In this document: piece after piece, positions 23,396 through 36,705 of the stretch
Layout: every line of letters starts with the position of its first letter
Position numbering within the stretch: the stretch's first letter is position 1
Source: Sinotaia quadrata
Lineage: Eukaryota; Mollusca; Gastropoda; Architaenioglossa; Viviparidae
Assembly: GCA_028829895.1 (NCBI GenBank)
Contig: CM054182.1
Coordinates: forward strand, 37,692,879-37,756,878
Length of the DNA stretch: 64,000 bases
Direction of reading: 5' to 3'
Position numbers and translations under genes: made by a program
Notes under the pieces: model-generated
Seen by the model: only the letters and a program-made list of their open reading frames with translations
The model's database searches: none
Told to the model about the DNA's origin: nothing

Positions 23396-23900
23396 TAACC
23401 GAATATTAGTATAAACTGTTGTGATAGCGATTAATTGCTCGAGTAAACACGTGATATTGAATAAATCCTAGTGTAAACAAATGTGGCATTGACCAAAATA
23501 CTTATGAAAACACTCACGACATTTATGAATGCTTATGGTAAACATTTAGAACATTGACTAAATGCTGGTGTAAACGTGTGACGTTAATCGAATACTAGTA
23601 TAAACACGTGTATCTTTGATCAAATGTAAACATGAGTGACATGCACCAAATGCCATTGTAACAGACTGAATAACAAATGGCATTGTGAAAACCTTGAATA
23701 ACAAATGCTAGATAAAAAATTGGAGGATTGAATAAATGCTAATATACAAAATTAGAGTATTGAACAAATTCTAATGAAAAAAAAATGAGTATTGAACAAA
23801 TGCAAATAAAAGAAATTGAAATACTGAATACATACTAAGAACAAAATGTTTATTGAACAAATGCTAATGAATAAATTTTGACCACAGGTGATTTGATTTA
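23396..23900. repeat. Decayed monomers of about 45 bp right of the 53-bp array
   Basis: Repeating fragments such as TGAATAAATCCTAGTGTAAA and CATTGACCAAAT suggest old monomers related to the neighbouring array. The relation is inferred from shared GTGTAAA and ACATTGA motifs. Confidence 0.55.
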
Positions 23901-23984
23901 AACAGTTCAGCACTACTGTGCTGATATATGAACTTGAACACAGACGAAATATTTGTGGATAAATACTACCCTTCCAGACTGCTA

Positions 23985-24370
23985 TATAAAACTAGAGCAA
24001 TGGATAAATAAATCTTAAGCATCCCCAGTATTAATGTGTAAATCCAGGGCATTGTAAATAAGTCTTAATACTTGACAATATTAGTATAAATCTAGAGCAA
24101 TTAATAAGTAAAACGTAACATTCACAAGTATTAATGTATAAATCTAGAACAATGAATAACTCTTAACACTCACCACTATTAAAGTATAAATCTAGAGCAG
24201 TGAATAAATCTTAACACACACCAATATTAAAGTATAAATCTAGAGCAGTGAATAAATCTTAACACTCACCAGTATTAATGTATAAATCTAGTGTGATGAA
24301 TAAATAAAACTTAATATTCACCAATATTAAAATATAAATCTAGAGCAGTAAATAAATCTTAATAAATATA
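23985..24370. repeat. Degenerate minisatellite of about 55 bp, 7-8 copies
   Basis: Units carry AGTATAAATCTAGAGCAATG, AATAAATCTTAACA and CTCACCAGTATTAA. Confidence 0.85.
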
Positions 24371-24946
24371 AAATAAATATTTTAACCACCACCTGTAAAA
24401 TTAAATTATAAAATAAATGAAACTGCTAGCAAAAAAAAAATCTACCATCACCTTTATGTACTTACTCCCAAAATACCGCACAGAAACCGAAATTGATACT
24501 CCTGTTTTGTCCTCAGTGTCAATTGCACCAGTCTACAGAACGCACGAGTGGTCAAAACAATTTGATGACACGAGTTTAATTAACACTTGGGCTAGAAGGG
24601 GTAAAACATTTTTTTATTTCCATACATTATCAGTATATTAAAACTATGGTTTTAAGAATAAAATCCTTTCCAGCTTCCCTGGCTCCATTTAAAAACAGTG
24701 TGGACACTTCTGGCAGACATTTTTCATCATTCCCTTTTGACAGACAATGTCGCCCTGGATTAAGTAATAATTACGCCAAGTTAAAAAAAGAACCTAGTGG
24801 ATTACTCTGCTATATAAAAGTTAGAAAATCATTTCACTATGAATGCAGGTATTACAAATTATATTTCAAACACATTATTATTCACTTCGTAGTGATTTAA
24901 GGTACACAAAACTCTTTTGTTCCAGCAATTGTTTGATTAAATATTA
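24371..24946. other. Unique sequence, no gene assigned
   Basis: Two consecutive plus-strand frames (24417-24641, 74 codons; 24646-24900, 84 codons) lie in single-copy DNA and are less repetitive than most in the window. I do not recognise them and see no start context or splice pattern to support them. Confidence 0.35.
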
Positions 24947-25105
24947 CATGTAAACAACTAATTATTTTATCTTGTGATTAATGTAAACAACTAATTGTTT
25001 TATCTTGTGATTAATGTAAACAACTAATTATTTTATCGTGTGATTAATGTAAACAACTAATTATTTTATCGTGTGATTAATGTAAACAACTAATTGTTTT
25101 ATTGA
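24947..25105. repeat. 33-bp minisatellite, about 5 copies
   Basis: Units ATGTAAACAACTAATTATTT plus TATCTTGTGATTA recur every 33 bp; ATGTAAAC falls at 24981 and 25014. Confidence 0.93.
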
Positions 25106-25374
25106 TAATTGTCTAACTGTAAACTGTCACACAAACATTATCTTATATTAATTAACATTCTTAAACAAATTATAACATTGTTGATTGTGTACATTATTTA
25201 AACTGTACATTTAATTAACTAGTATAATGACTGAGATGAGTGTCATGTCATGTCAACTAATGTCCTATCACATTCTTTTACTCTGAATAACCTTGTTTGT
25301 TAACCAGTAGTTATGTAAATTGTTGTATCTGAGTGAGATATGTAATGTAATATACCTATGTAATCAAACTTAAT
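25106..25374. other. Unique AT-rich sequence
   Basis: Nothing is recognised. Confidence 0.5.
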
Positions 25375-25620
25375 ATACCTATAATGCTGGTACACTAAGA
25401 AATGTGATATAATTATAATGCTGGAACACTGATCAAATATGATATAGCTATAATGCTGGAACATTGAACAATATAATGCTGGAATTCTGAACAAATGTGG
25501 TATAATTGTAATGCTGGAACATTGAACCATATAATGCTGGAATTCTGAACAAATGTGCTATAATTGTAATGCTGGAAAACTCAGCATTAACTATAATGAT
25601 GGAATACTGGCAAATTCCAG
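25375..25620. repeat. Degenerate minisatellite of about 37 bp, 7 copies
   Basis: Units carry TATAATGCTGGAACACTGA and ACAAATGTGATATAAT with many indels. Confidence 0.85.
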
Positions 25621-26289
25621 CAACCGAAAAGGCGAGAGTGCCACAGAGATATACAGGTGTTTTTACGATTTCCTGAAACTAAAGAGTAAATTAATTAATT
25701 AGCTCCAGATTTTTCAAAATGCCTCTGGTGCCAGGAAAACTATCTAGTAACAACTTTCGCTTTTTATCTAGACGACCCGATTCGGTCAGTTATCAGTAGC
25801 CGACTCGTTCTGAGTAGGTCCATTTTACAGTCATCTTTTGTGTGGTGTCTTTATATCAGTTTCGACAGAAAACGCCGGTCCCACAAGAAATTACTGTGCG
25901 TTCTTTGGTTTCACAATCTATACAATCATTTTCTATAGTTCTATCTTCTTTCTTTGTCGAATGAGCTATGCAGATTATAATACAAAAGGGAGAGAAGTGC
26001 AGTTTTAGGATTCCAGACAGTTTCTTAGAAGACAGAAAGGTTTGGAGTTAATACCACGCATAAGGCATGAAGATAATTAAGTTCGTAGCACTAACTTTGT
26101 GGGGGAAAAGGGTTGCCTTACAAATATCGCGGCGACAACCATTACACCCTCACAGGGTAAACTAACACTGTTGCTGGAGGCGTGGGTGTCAGTCGGATGA
26201 AAATATTCTTGCGTGCATTCGGCACTGATGGGAGTGTTGTTGTTGTTTTGATGAAATTGTTGTGTGTCACCGTAATTTGAAATGTATGC
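25621..26289. other. Unique sequence, no gene seen
   Basis: Nothing is recognised. It ends at TGTATGC directly before the GTGAC start of the dispersed element. Confidence 0.5.
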
Positions 26290-26665
26290 GTGACACAACA
26301 ACACCCTAGTTATTGGTTATGATTATTATTAATAATCATCTATAACTAATCACAAGTGATGATAATATTAATCTCTGTTATTAATAATTATCCAGACGAA
26401 ACCACTCGTCTCTCTCACTTGGCAGATATGTGGGCGCTGTAAACGTTTTCTCTCTTCCAAACATTAAATACAAACATTTACTGTCATACAATATTTCTGT
26501 AGGTCGAAAACTTTTTACCATAGTAGAAGATAAATCCGTCTTTAATCTATATTTAGCTTGCCCCCACCCACCCACTATCTCTACAACATATGGTTATCAA
26601 TATGTGTAAGAAGGTCAATACATATAACAATAAATTTATTAAATCAACAATCAAATATATGAATT
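26290..26665 (+). mobile_element. Dispersed 'GTGAC' element, copy 3 (left-end part)
   Basis: Starts GTGACACAACAACACC and matches the left part of the full copy. Landmarks are GGTTATGATTATTATTAATA, CATCTATAACTAATCACAAG, CCACTCGTCTCTCTCACTTG, GGGCGCTGTAAACGTTTTCT, TTAATCTATATTTAGC and AAATTTATTAAATCAACAAT. The last block, with GGTTATCAATATGTGTAAGA, also matches copy 2. Firm homology fades near 26665, though weak matches may reach about 26880. Two potential hairpins lie at about 26308-26340 and 26357-26392. No right end is present. Confidence 0.82.
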
Positions 26666-27394
26666 ATGAATATAATCAGTGTTAATACACATTTACCTTA
26701 CTTCACAACAACATTCAATTAACACTAGACAGTCGTTCAGTTATCAAACAATAGATATCATCAGTAAAATTTACATTAATATGTCTACATTAATATATAA
26801 TCAAGATCATAGACATCAATCATCAAAGAAATGATAATGGAGTTTAAAAAAAATAAAGTTAATGTACGTAACTTTTGCAAAGATGCCACAATAACTAGCA
26901 CGTGTTCACAATCACGTGGTTTGCAACAAGTCACTTTCTTATTTAGATGCCGGTCCAATGTATGTGCTTGGATATATTAACATTGCACCTATATTTTTTT
27001 GGCAAGATCTGTTAGATTGAATATTAATCTCAGATGTGTGAAACATTCTCCTCTCTATCTCTTCCCTCCCACCCCATACCTCACACAGCAAAACAAGTCT
27101 CTGATGCCAAAACATGTCACACTGATAGCATTCATTATGACACTAATCACACAAATGATAGAAGCTTAAACTGTAAATAGTGATGACCTCATAATTATGT
27201 AAAATGCAATGAAAATTCATATTATTCTCAAGTAACCTGATCATATAAAGAATTCAGAATCATTAAATATAAAAGTCATGCAATGTGAAAACAAAATTAC
27301 AAAGGAGTGAAATTTACTTAAGTATACTATTTCTGAGCTAGGGAAGAATACAATTGGAAAAGACACGATACCTTCAAACTGACCAATTGTCGTA
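26666..27394. other. Unique AT-rich sequence, no gene seen
   Basis: The first 200 bp may be a decayed continuation of the dispersed element. Otherwise nothing is recognised. Confidence 0.45.
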
Positions 27395-28185
27395 CGAGTA
27401 CACATGAATCACCGTATAGGGTCACACTAATCACCATACAGGGTCACACTAATCACCATATAGGGTCACACTAATCACCATACAGGGTCACACTAATCAC
27501 CATACAGGGTCACACTAATCACCATACAGGGTCACACTAATCACCATACAGGGTCGCACTAATCACCAGACAGGGTCACACTAATCGCCATACAGGGTCA
27601 CACTAATCACCATACAGGTTCATACTAATCGCCATACAGGGCCACACTAATCACCATACAGGGTCACACTAATCACCAGACAGGGTCACACTAATCGCCT
27701 TACAAGTAGACACTAATAGATATACAAGTACACACGCACTAATTGCCGCACAAGTATGTACTAATATCCATACTATATACACTAATTGCTGTACAAAACT
27801 AATTGTCATAAGAATACACTAACCTATAACACTAATCGCAGTATAAGTACACACTGATTGCAGTACAAGTACATATGGATGATTGTACAAGTACACATGA
27901 ATCACAGTGCAACTACACACTAATCGTTATACAAGAAATACTAATTGCCATACAAGTACACACTAATCGCCGTACAAGTACACACTAATCGCCGTACAAG
28001 TACAAGTAATCGCTCTACAAGGACATATTAATCACCGTACCAGTACACACGAATTGCCGTAGAAGTATACAATATTCGCCGTACAAGGACGTACTAATTG
28101 CGGTACAAGTACACAGTAATCTTCGTACAAGTACACAGTAATCGCCGCACAAGTACACACTGATCACTGTACAAGTATATGCTAA
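27395..28185. repeat. 22-bp satellite, about 35 copies with uniform left core
   Basis: The core at about 27408-27700 repeats TCACCATACAGGGTCACACT plus AA (22 bp). To the right, about 27700-28185, monomers become TCGCCGTACAAGTACACACT-like and increasingly variable. Divergence therefore rises in one direction. There are no variable spacers, so it is not a CRISPR array. Confidence 0.95.
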
Positions 28186-29922
<1,737 letters not shown>

Positions 29923-30002
29923 ATATATCACACAACTAGTTTCGTCACGCGAGACAGATCAATTCAAGTAGCTAAGAGACACACTTCTACTTTCCACATG
30001 CG

Positions 30003-30197
30003 ATACATACACTCCTGTAACTAACCTCACACATCACACTTATCACTACGTTATATACACTTCTGTAACTAACCTCACACATAACACTTATCACTACGTT
30101 ATATACACTCCTGTAACTAACCTCACACATCACACTTATCACTACGTGATATACACTCTTGTAACTAACCTCACACATCACACTTATCACTACGATA
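30003..30197. repeat. 48-bp minisatellite, 4 copies
   Basis: Units carry CTGTAACTAACCTCACACAT and CACTTATCACTACG at 30015, 30063, 30111 and 30159. Open on the minus strand because 48 is a multiple of three. Confidence 0.95.
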
Positions 30198-30539
30198 CAG
30201 AAAAAATACATTAGCTATGTGCACATTTTACAGATAACATTTCAAAACGTTAAATGTCGCTGGATTAGTTGGAGATATTCTTTCAAAAGTGATGAAAATT
30301 GTTTTCTTTATAGAAACGATAGAAATGATTTGTGTGGTGAAACATGATGCACTGGTGTCGTCACTTCTACAGTAGGTTTCTTTTTCGACATGATGAGCGG
30401 TTATCGTAAGATTGAAATTGTGGATACATTTTATCATGGTAATCTTTGCGGCACGCCAAGAAATATTTATAAAATAATTATTTTATGTTTTAACTTAATT
30501 ATGCAAACCTCAGAACAGTTTGAACAGTGAGACGTCTCA
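30198..30539. other. Unique sequence, no gene seen
   Basis: Nothing is recognised. Confidence 0.5.
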
Positions 30540-31312
30540 ATGGGTTTTGCGGAACAATAGTGTCCCATAAGAGGATAGAGAAAACCAGTGCTATACGGGG
30601 CTACAGGCAACACCACATCTCCCTGGGACACCCCCAAAACGCATTTAGTGTATAGGCATTTGGGTATATACATCATCTAAATGGAAGAATAGATAATACC
30701 AGATTGATGCCAGTATAGACAGCCAGCTCTAAGGAATTATAGACCACTTCAGAGCTCCTTTGGAGTATAGACAACACAACAGCTCAGTGAGAATATAGAC
30801 AAAATCAGACCTCATGGGAGTAGACAGAACATTAATGCTGTTTGGGAGAATAGACAACACCACAAGTCCGTGAGAGAATAAAAAATGTAAGAGCTCAATG
30901 GGAGTATAGACAACAGAGAACTCTATATGAGAACGAATAACACTAAATCTCCGTGAGAGTATAGACAACACAGAACTCTATATGAGAACAAATAACACTA
31001 AATCTCAGTGAGAGTATAGACAACACAGAACTCTATATGAGAACGAATAACACTAAATCTCCGTGAGAGTATAGACAACGCGATACCTTTGTAGGAGAAT
31101 AATAACACTAAAGTTCCGTGACAATGTAGAAAGCGCTAATACTGTACTGGGAGAACAGACAAAAGTAGAGCTTCGTGGGAGAATAGATAGCTCCAGAATT
31201 CTTTGGGGTTATAGAGAACACTAATTAAATGTGAGATATTAGAAAACACTAGAACACCAAAGTGGTTTATAGCCAACACCAACAGTACTTTGGAGCATAG
31301 AGAACACTATTG
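30540..31312. repeat. Decayed 29/58-bp monomers flanking the 28-bp array
   Basis: Variable units share GAGTATAGACAACAC and AGAGCTCAGTGGGAG. One 58-bp pair (GACAACACAGAACTCTATAT with CACTAAATCTCCGTGAGAGT) is repeated at 30905-31080. The shared pattern GGAGTAT-GACA-AGAGC links it to the clean array that follows, so it looks like an aged flank of it. Confidence 0.75.
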
Positions 31313-32052
31313 CTGTGTTGGAGTATGGACATCATCAGTCTTATTGGAGTATGGACATCACCAGAGTCTTATTGGAGTATGGACATCACCAGAGTCTTAT
31401 TGGAGTATGGACATCATCAGAGCCTTATTGGAGTATGGACATCATCAGAGTCTTATTGGAGTATGGACATCATCAGAGCCTTATTGGAGTATGGACATCA
31501 TCAGAGCCTTATTGGATATGGACATCATCAGAGTCTTATTGGAGTATGGACATCATCCGAGCCTTATTGGAGTATGGACATCATCCGAGCCTTATTGGAG
31601 TATGGACATCATCAGAGCCTTATTGGAGTATGGACATCATCCGAGCCTTATTGGAGTATGGACATCATCCGAGCCTTATTGGAGTATGGACATCATCAGA
31701 GCCTTATTGGAGTATGGACATCATCAGAGCCTTATTGGAGTATGGACATCATCAGAGCCTTATTGGAGTATGGACATCATCAGAGCCTTATTGGAGTATG
31801 GACATCATCAGAGTCTTATTGGAGTATGGACATCATCCGAGCCTTGTTGGAGTATGGACATCATCCGAGCCTTATTGGAGTATGGACATCATCAGAGCCT
31901 TATTGGAGTATGGACATCATCCGAGCCTTATTGGAGTATGGACATCATCAGAGCCTTATTGGAGTATGGACATCATCAGAGCCTTATTGGAGTATGGACA
32001 TCATCCGAGCCTTATTGGAGTATGGACATCATCAGAGCTTCACGGGAGTATA
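31313..32052. repeat. 28-bp satellite, about 26 copies
   Basis: Unit GGACATCATCAGAGCCTTAT plus TGGAGTAT (28 bp), with the common variant CATCATCCGAGCC. One unit near 31510 lacks a G (GGATATGG) and an early one is 26 bp. All three plus frames are open for about 250 codons and read the same 28-residue cycle (MDIIRALLEYGHHQ...). I treat the open frames as a consequence of the array, not a gene. Confidence 0.97.
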
Positions 32053-32799
32053 GTTTAAGAACCAATGTGAACGAAATATAAACAGCAATAAAAATGAATA
32101 CCCCCCCCACATCATTAATAAAATGAATCATAAGCCAGATAATTAATTAATGGTTGACAATGGTCACACGCCACAGCACCGAACCTCCCTAAAACTTATC
32201 TCAACTATACAAAGGAACTATTTTCTTAATTTTTATTAATAATGAAATATGTTTTACATCACGACTCTGGAACTGCAATAGAGACTAAGAATTTGATCTA
32301 CGCTACTTAGCGTGCTCTTTACGTTTTCCATGAAACGGCCCTTGCAATTATCTGAACTGGTTCCAGTCTACTGAACTTTCTAAGACCAGTGAGAGAAGAT
32401 TGGTGTTGGACTCCTGCGACTCCTGATTGTGCATTTCTTTCCGATTTCGGTAATGTTCTGTGCACGGGAAATGAAGCTCTGTCAAGAAGGAAGCAGTAAT
32501 GGCTACAACACTCTCGTATTAAGTCATCTCCTATCGTCATGGTTATTTTAGAATGAGACGTTTAAAAATATTTATAAGTTCATTTTGTTTGCGTCCTTCG
32601 TTATTATTTTTCAATTGTTATAATCGATAATTTGTAGGAAAAACTGGTATTTATATCTTAAAGAAATTTAATTGTACAATTACAGTGTATTTACGAGATA
32701 AATTTGTACAAATTATATTCCATTCTATTTTAAAATTTATAGCATGACGCTTGGGGTGATACACTAATAAACGATTTCTAAAAAAATAGAGAATACTTT
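32053..32799. other. Unique sequence, no gene seen
   Basis: Short poly-C run near 32101-32108. Otherwise nothing is recognised. Confidence 0.5.
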
Positions 32800-33590
32800 T
32801 AGAGTTGTTTTCATCCAGTGAAGTCTATTGCTAGTTTTCATGCAGTGAAGTCTATTGCTAGTTTTCATGCAGTGAAGTCTATTGCTAGTTTTCATCCAGT
32901 GAAGTCTATTGCTAGTTTTCATGCAGTGAAATAATATATTGTTGTTTCCACACATTGGTATCTATTTTTAATGAAGTAGTGTTTCCTACAGCAAAGTCTA
33001 TTTCTAGTTTTCCTATAGTGATGTCAGTTGCTAGTTTACCTTCAGCGATGTCTATTTCTAGTTTTACCTTCAGCGATGTCTATTTCTAGTTTACCTTCAG
33101 CGATGTCTATTTCTATTTTACCTTCAGCGATGTCTATTTCTAGTTTACCTTCAGCGATGTCTATTTCTAGTTTTACCTTCAGCGATGTCTATTTCTAGTT
33201 TTACCTTCAGCGATGTCTGTTTCTAGTTTTACCTTCAGCGATGTCTATTTTTAGTTTTACCTTCAGCGATGTCTATTTCTAGTTTTACCTTCAGCGATGT
33301 CTATTTCTAGTTTACCTTCAGCGATGTCTGTAGCTATTTTTAAAAATACAATAATTGATGCCTTTCCTATAATGAAGTGTGTCTGCACATAGTGAAGTCT
33401 ATTGCTAGATTTTATAGATCAATATCTATTTACAGTTTTCAGAGAGTGCAGTCTATTGCTAGTTTTCAAATAGTAATGTCTGTTGCTAACTTGTGTATAA
33501 GTTAAGTCAATTCCTACTGTTTTCATAAAGTGAAGTTTATTGCCAATTTGCAGTCACTGATGTTTTGCTAGTTTTCCGTTGAGTGACACT
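32800..33590. repeat. 27/28-bp satellite with three subfamilies
   Basis: At 32800-32935 units are TTTTCATGCAGTGAAGTCTA plus TTGCTAG (27 bp). At about 33020-33330 they are TTACCTTCAGCGATGTCTAT plus TTCTAGT (27-28 bp). To 33590 they are decayed, with periods up to about 50. All share an AGT-AAGTCTATT-CTAGTTTT frame, so they look like one family homogenised separately in two places. Confidence 0.92.
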
Positions 33591-33758
33591 CGGACCAATA
33601 ATCCCCAAAGTCAAACTGGGACGTAAGCCACTGGGACCACAACTCCACATAGATGCACACGCTCAGTCTCAGCTATCCCAGTCACTAAAAATAGCCCATT
33701 AGAGTATAGGAAACATATGCCTTCACTTCAGCAGCCAATTTGTTACATTTAAAAAAAA
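33591..33758. other. Unique sequence
   Basis: Nothing is recognised. Confidence 0.5.
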
Positions 33759-33882
33759 ATGGGTACTGGATAATATGATCTGTGATCATAAACTATTTTG
33801 TTATTGGGTAGTGGATAATATGATCTGTGATCATAAACTATGTTTTATTGGGTACTGGATAATATGATCTGTGATCATAAAC
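33759..33882. repeat. 45-bp tandem repeat, 2.7 copies
   Basis: GGGTACTGGATAATATGATC plus TGTGATCATAAACTA recurs at 33761, 33806 and 33850. The unit contains the inverted pair TGATC-TGTGATCA. Confidence 0.93.
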
Positions 33883-34075
33883 TCAGTAGAAGAGGGCTCA
33901 TGTTTCTAGCTCCAGCAGGTGTCATAATTAATAATTTCGAGGCCTTGATTACATTAGTCATCTTTGAGACCTATACATACATTCCGTTATATGCTTGTGT
34001 GACTGCCATTGTGTTTTCTGGCTAAAGAAACCACTCTATCACCGATTTCTTCTGTGACTGTATTAGTAGTCCTTA

Positions 34076-34460
34076 GACCTTGATTATATCAATAATGTTT
34101 GAGACCTTAATTTTATCAATAATGTTTGAGACCTTGATTAGATCAGTAATTTTGAGATCTTTATTGTATCAGTAATGTTTGAGACCTTGATTTTATTAAT
34201 AATGTTTGAAACCTTTGATTAATTATAATTATCAGTAATTTTGAGACTATTTCAATATTCTCTGAGATCTTAATTATATCAGTACAATTTAGAGATTAGT
34301 TCAGGAATAATTGAGATTAGTTCAGTAATAATTGAGATTAGTTCAGTAATAATTGAGATTTTGTTTATATCAGTAATGTTTGAGACCTTGATTATATCAG
34401 TACGCTTTGAGACCTTGATTGGTTCAGTAATATTTGAGACTTTGATTATATCGCTCATCA
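34076..34460. repeat. Minisatellite of about 27 bp, 14 copies
   Basis: Units carry CCTTGATTATATCAGTAATG plus TTTGAGA, with short AATTGAGATTAGTTCAGTA variants at about 34300-34350. Confidence 0.92.
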
Positions 34461-35004
34461 CTAAAACCTGGTTTTGTTTTCTAAGTACAAAACACATTGA
34501 TTCCGATTCTCACAAGTTGTGATTAGTACGAATGGCAACATTTGGATGGTTCTGTCATATACCAGTTTTTTACTTTCAATGTTCTTTCTGAACGCATGTA
34601 GAAAGAGTGGGCAAAACATCAATGCATCAACATACCACAAACTCCCATTTCAACACTTTATTCATCTCAGTCATAAACACCGAACATATTTAAATGAGAT
34701 GAATGAATGTCATTGACGAGGAGAACATTGCGTAAGAGAATTTTGAGCATTTTGTTTCCACATTCGTCACTTGTTCCACCTCGCCATATTGATTTGCAGT
34801 AATCTAATGTCATTTAGAGTTGCTGGACCTGCGCACATTTAAATTACACTTCGTTCATTTTGTCATTCATGATTCGTTCTTATCTTTGCAGCGAATGTCT
34901 TTCTCAGCTGTTTTCATCTGTCTTACAAATGACATCGACCGTGTCATAAATTAAATTAACCTTTGTACCAGCAGGAACCAGCTTTTAAATACGTTCTTTA
35001 CTTT
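34461..35004. other. Unique sequence, no gene seen
   Basis: Nothing is recognised. Confidence 0.5.
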
Positions 35005-35265
35005 TCATTGTGATTTGTTATTGCCAAGAGACTTGTCTAATATTGTATCGAGTTCTTGCATCATTTCTGACTTTTAAAAACTTTATTTTAATATTATTGT
35101 GATTTGTTATTGCCAAGAGACTTGTCCTAATATTTTATCGAGTTTTTGCGTAATTTCTGAATTTTAAATATATTTTTAAAAAAATATCATTGTGATTTGT
35201 TATTGCCAAGAGACTTTTCTAATATTGTATCGAGTTCTTGCGTCAATTCTGACTTTTAAATTTAA
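35005..35265. repeat. Tandem repeat of about 91 bp, 3 copies
   Basis: Units carry ATTGTGATTTGTTATTGCCA, AGAGACTTGTCTAATATTGT and ATCGAGTTCTTGCGTCA. Confidence 0.93.
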
Positions 35266-35589
35266 AAAATGGTCGGCCTAGGTGCCTGCTTTTTTTTTCT
35301 TCATGAAGCTGTATTGACAGCTACATTTATGGCTGAACAATTTGTATGCAGGGCTCATTTGCGTAAATTTATGACACTGACACAACCTCGGGTACACGTG
35401 TCGACTTCGCCTTCTCACGCGAGATAAAACGAATTACAGTGAACAGATGGGAACTAGCAGCTACAAGAGCGTGTCTGCTTTTGCTCCATACGCAAAAAGT
35501 GAGTTGACGGCAGCAAAATATGTAAAATTGATAATGTCGCATAGAATTTTAAGAAACAAAATTATTTATTCAAACTAAATATATCGGAC
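35266..35589. other. Unique sequence, no gene seen
   Basis: Nothing is recognised. Confidence 0.5.
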
Positions 35590-35830
35590 ATTGGTCAAGA
35601 TTTTAAATGCACAAGATTGCTTAACATTATAAATTATATAGGTCTTCAGATCCCCAGGCTTGCATTACATTTCAAATTACATTGGTCAAGATTTTAGATC
35701 CACGGGTGTGCATACAATTATAAATTACATTGGTCAAGATTTTAGATCCACGGGTGTGCATACAATTATAAATTACATTGGTCAAGATTTTAGATCCACG
35801 GCCTTGCATAAAATTATAAATTATTTCAAA
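35590..35830. repeat. 48-bp minisatellite, about 5 copies
   Basis: Units carry ATTGGTCAAGATTTTAGATC, CACGGGTGTGCATA and AATTATAAATTAC. CGGGTGTGC falls at 35703 and 35751. The first and last units are diverged. Confidence 0.93.
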
Positions 35831-35895
35831 CACATACAGACCTTTTCAGAATATGCATGTCGCGACAAGTTGTTGTTCTTCTTACTAAATGTATC

Positions 35896-35896
<1 letters not shown>

Positions 35897-35939
<43 letters not shown>

Positions 35940-36001
35940 AACACAATCTCCATTCATCCATCAGTTCGTCCGTCTGTCAGTCTGTCTATCTATCTATGTA
36001 T
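35897..36001. repeat. (CA)n and (CTGT/CTAT)n microsatellites
   Basis: CA run at about 35897-35937 and a short tetranucleotide run at about 35970-36001. Confidence 0.95.
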
Positions 36002-36090
36002 CTTATAATTTTTTATACACTTCACTTGCACTGATGCTACAAGTAGAAATTAATTATGTAATCATTTCATATTTGACATTTATAACAAAT

Positions 36091-36415
36091 CGATAATTAT
36101 ACAAGATTAGTGGGGTTTTCAAATGTTGTCTAGATGGTTAATTATACAAGATTAGTGGGGTTTTCAAATGTTGTCTAGATGGTTAATTATACAAGATTAG
36201 TGGGGTTTTCAAAAGCTGTCTAGATGGTTAATTATACAAGATTAGTGGGGTTTTCAAAAGCTGTCTAGATGGTTAATTATACAAGATTAGTGGGGTTTTC
36301 AAATGTTGTCTAGATGGTTAATTATACAAGATTAGTGGGGTTTTCAAAAGCTGTCTAGATGGTTAATTATACAAGATTAGTGGGGTTTTCAAATGCTGTC
36401 TAGATGGTTAATTCA
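36091..36415. repeat. 45-bp minisatellite, 7 copies
   Basis: Units TTAATTATACAAGATTAGTG, GGGTTTTCAAATG and TTGTCTAGATGG. Two variants alternate irregularly (AAATGTTGTC and AAAAGCTGTC). Confidence 0.96.
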
Positions 36416-36569
36416 GAGCTGCAGTGAGGTACCTACATGTCATGTGTATTCATTACAACACGAATCGAGTGCGATTGAAGAAGAAAATACAATTTAAAAA
36501 ATGATACTGTACACGAAAGTTAATTCATTAATTTGCAGATATTATTAACATACTACCAGCACAAAATAC

Positions 36570-36705
36570 AAATGTATGTAAATTAATAATTTTCGTTGGC
36601 GTTGACAGAAAATAAAAATGTATGTAAATTAATAATTTTCGTTGGCGTTGACAGAAAATAAAAATGTGTGTAAATTAATAATAATTTTTGTTGGCGTTAA
36701 CACAA
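36570..36705. repeat. 46-bp tandem repeat, 3 copies
   Basis: ATGTATGTAAATTAATAATT plus TTCGTTGGCGTTGACAGAAA recurs at about 36572, 36618 and 36664. Confidence 0.93.

Noticed and set aside
24417..24900. Two adjacent open frames in single-copy DNA
   Set aside because: They are short, separated by a stop, and I recognise no domain. There is not enough support to call a gene.
31290..32081. Open frame of 263 codons with a repeated peptide
   Set aside because: It lies entirely in a 28-bp tandem array, is open in all three plus frames, and has no non-repeat domain or gene context.
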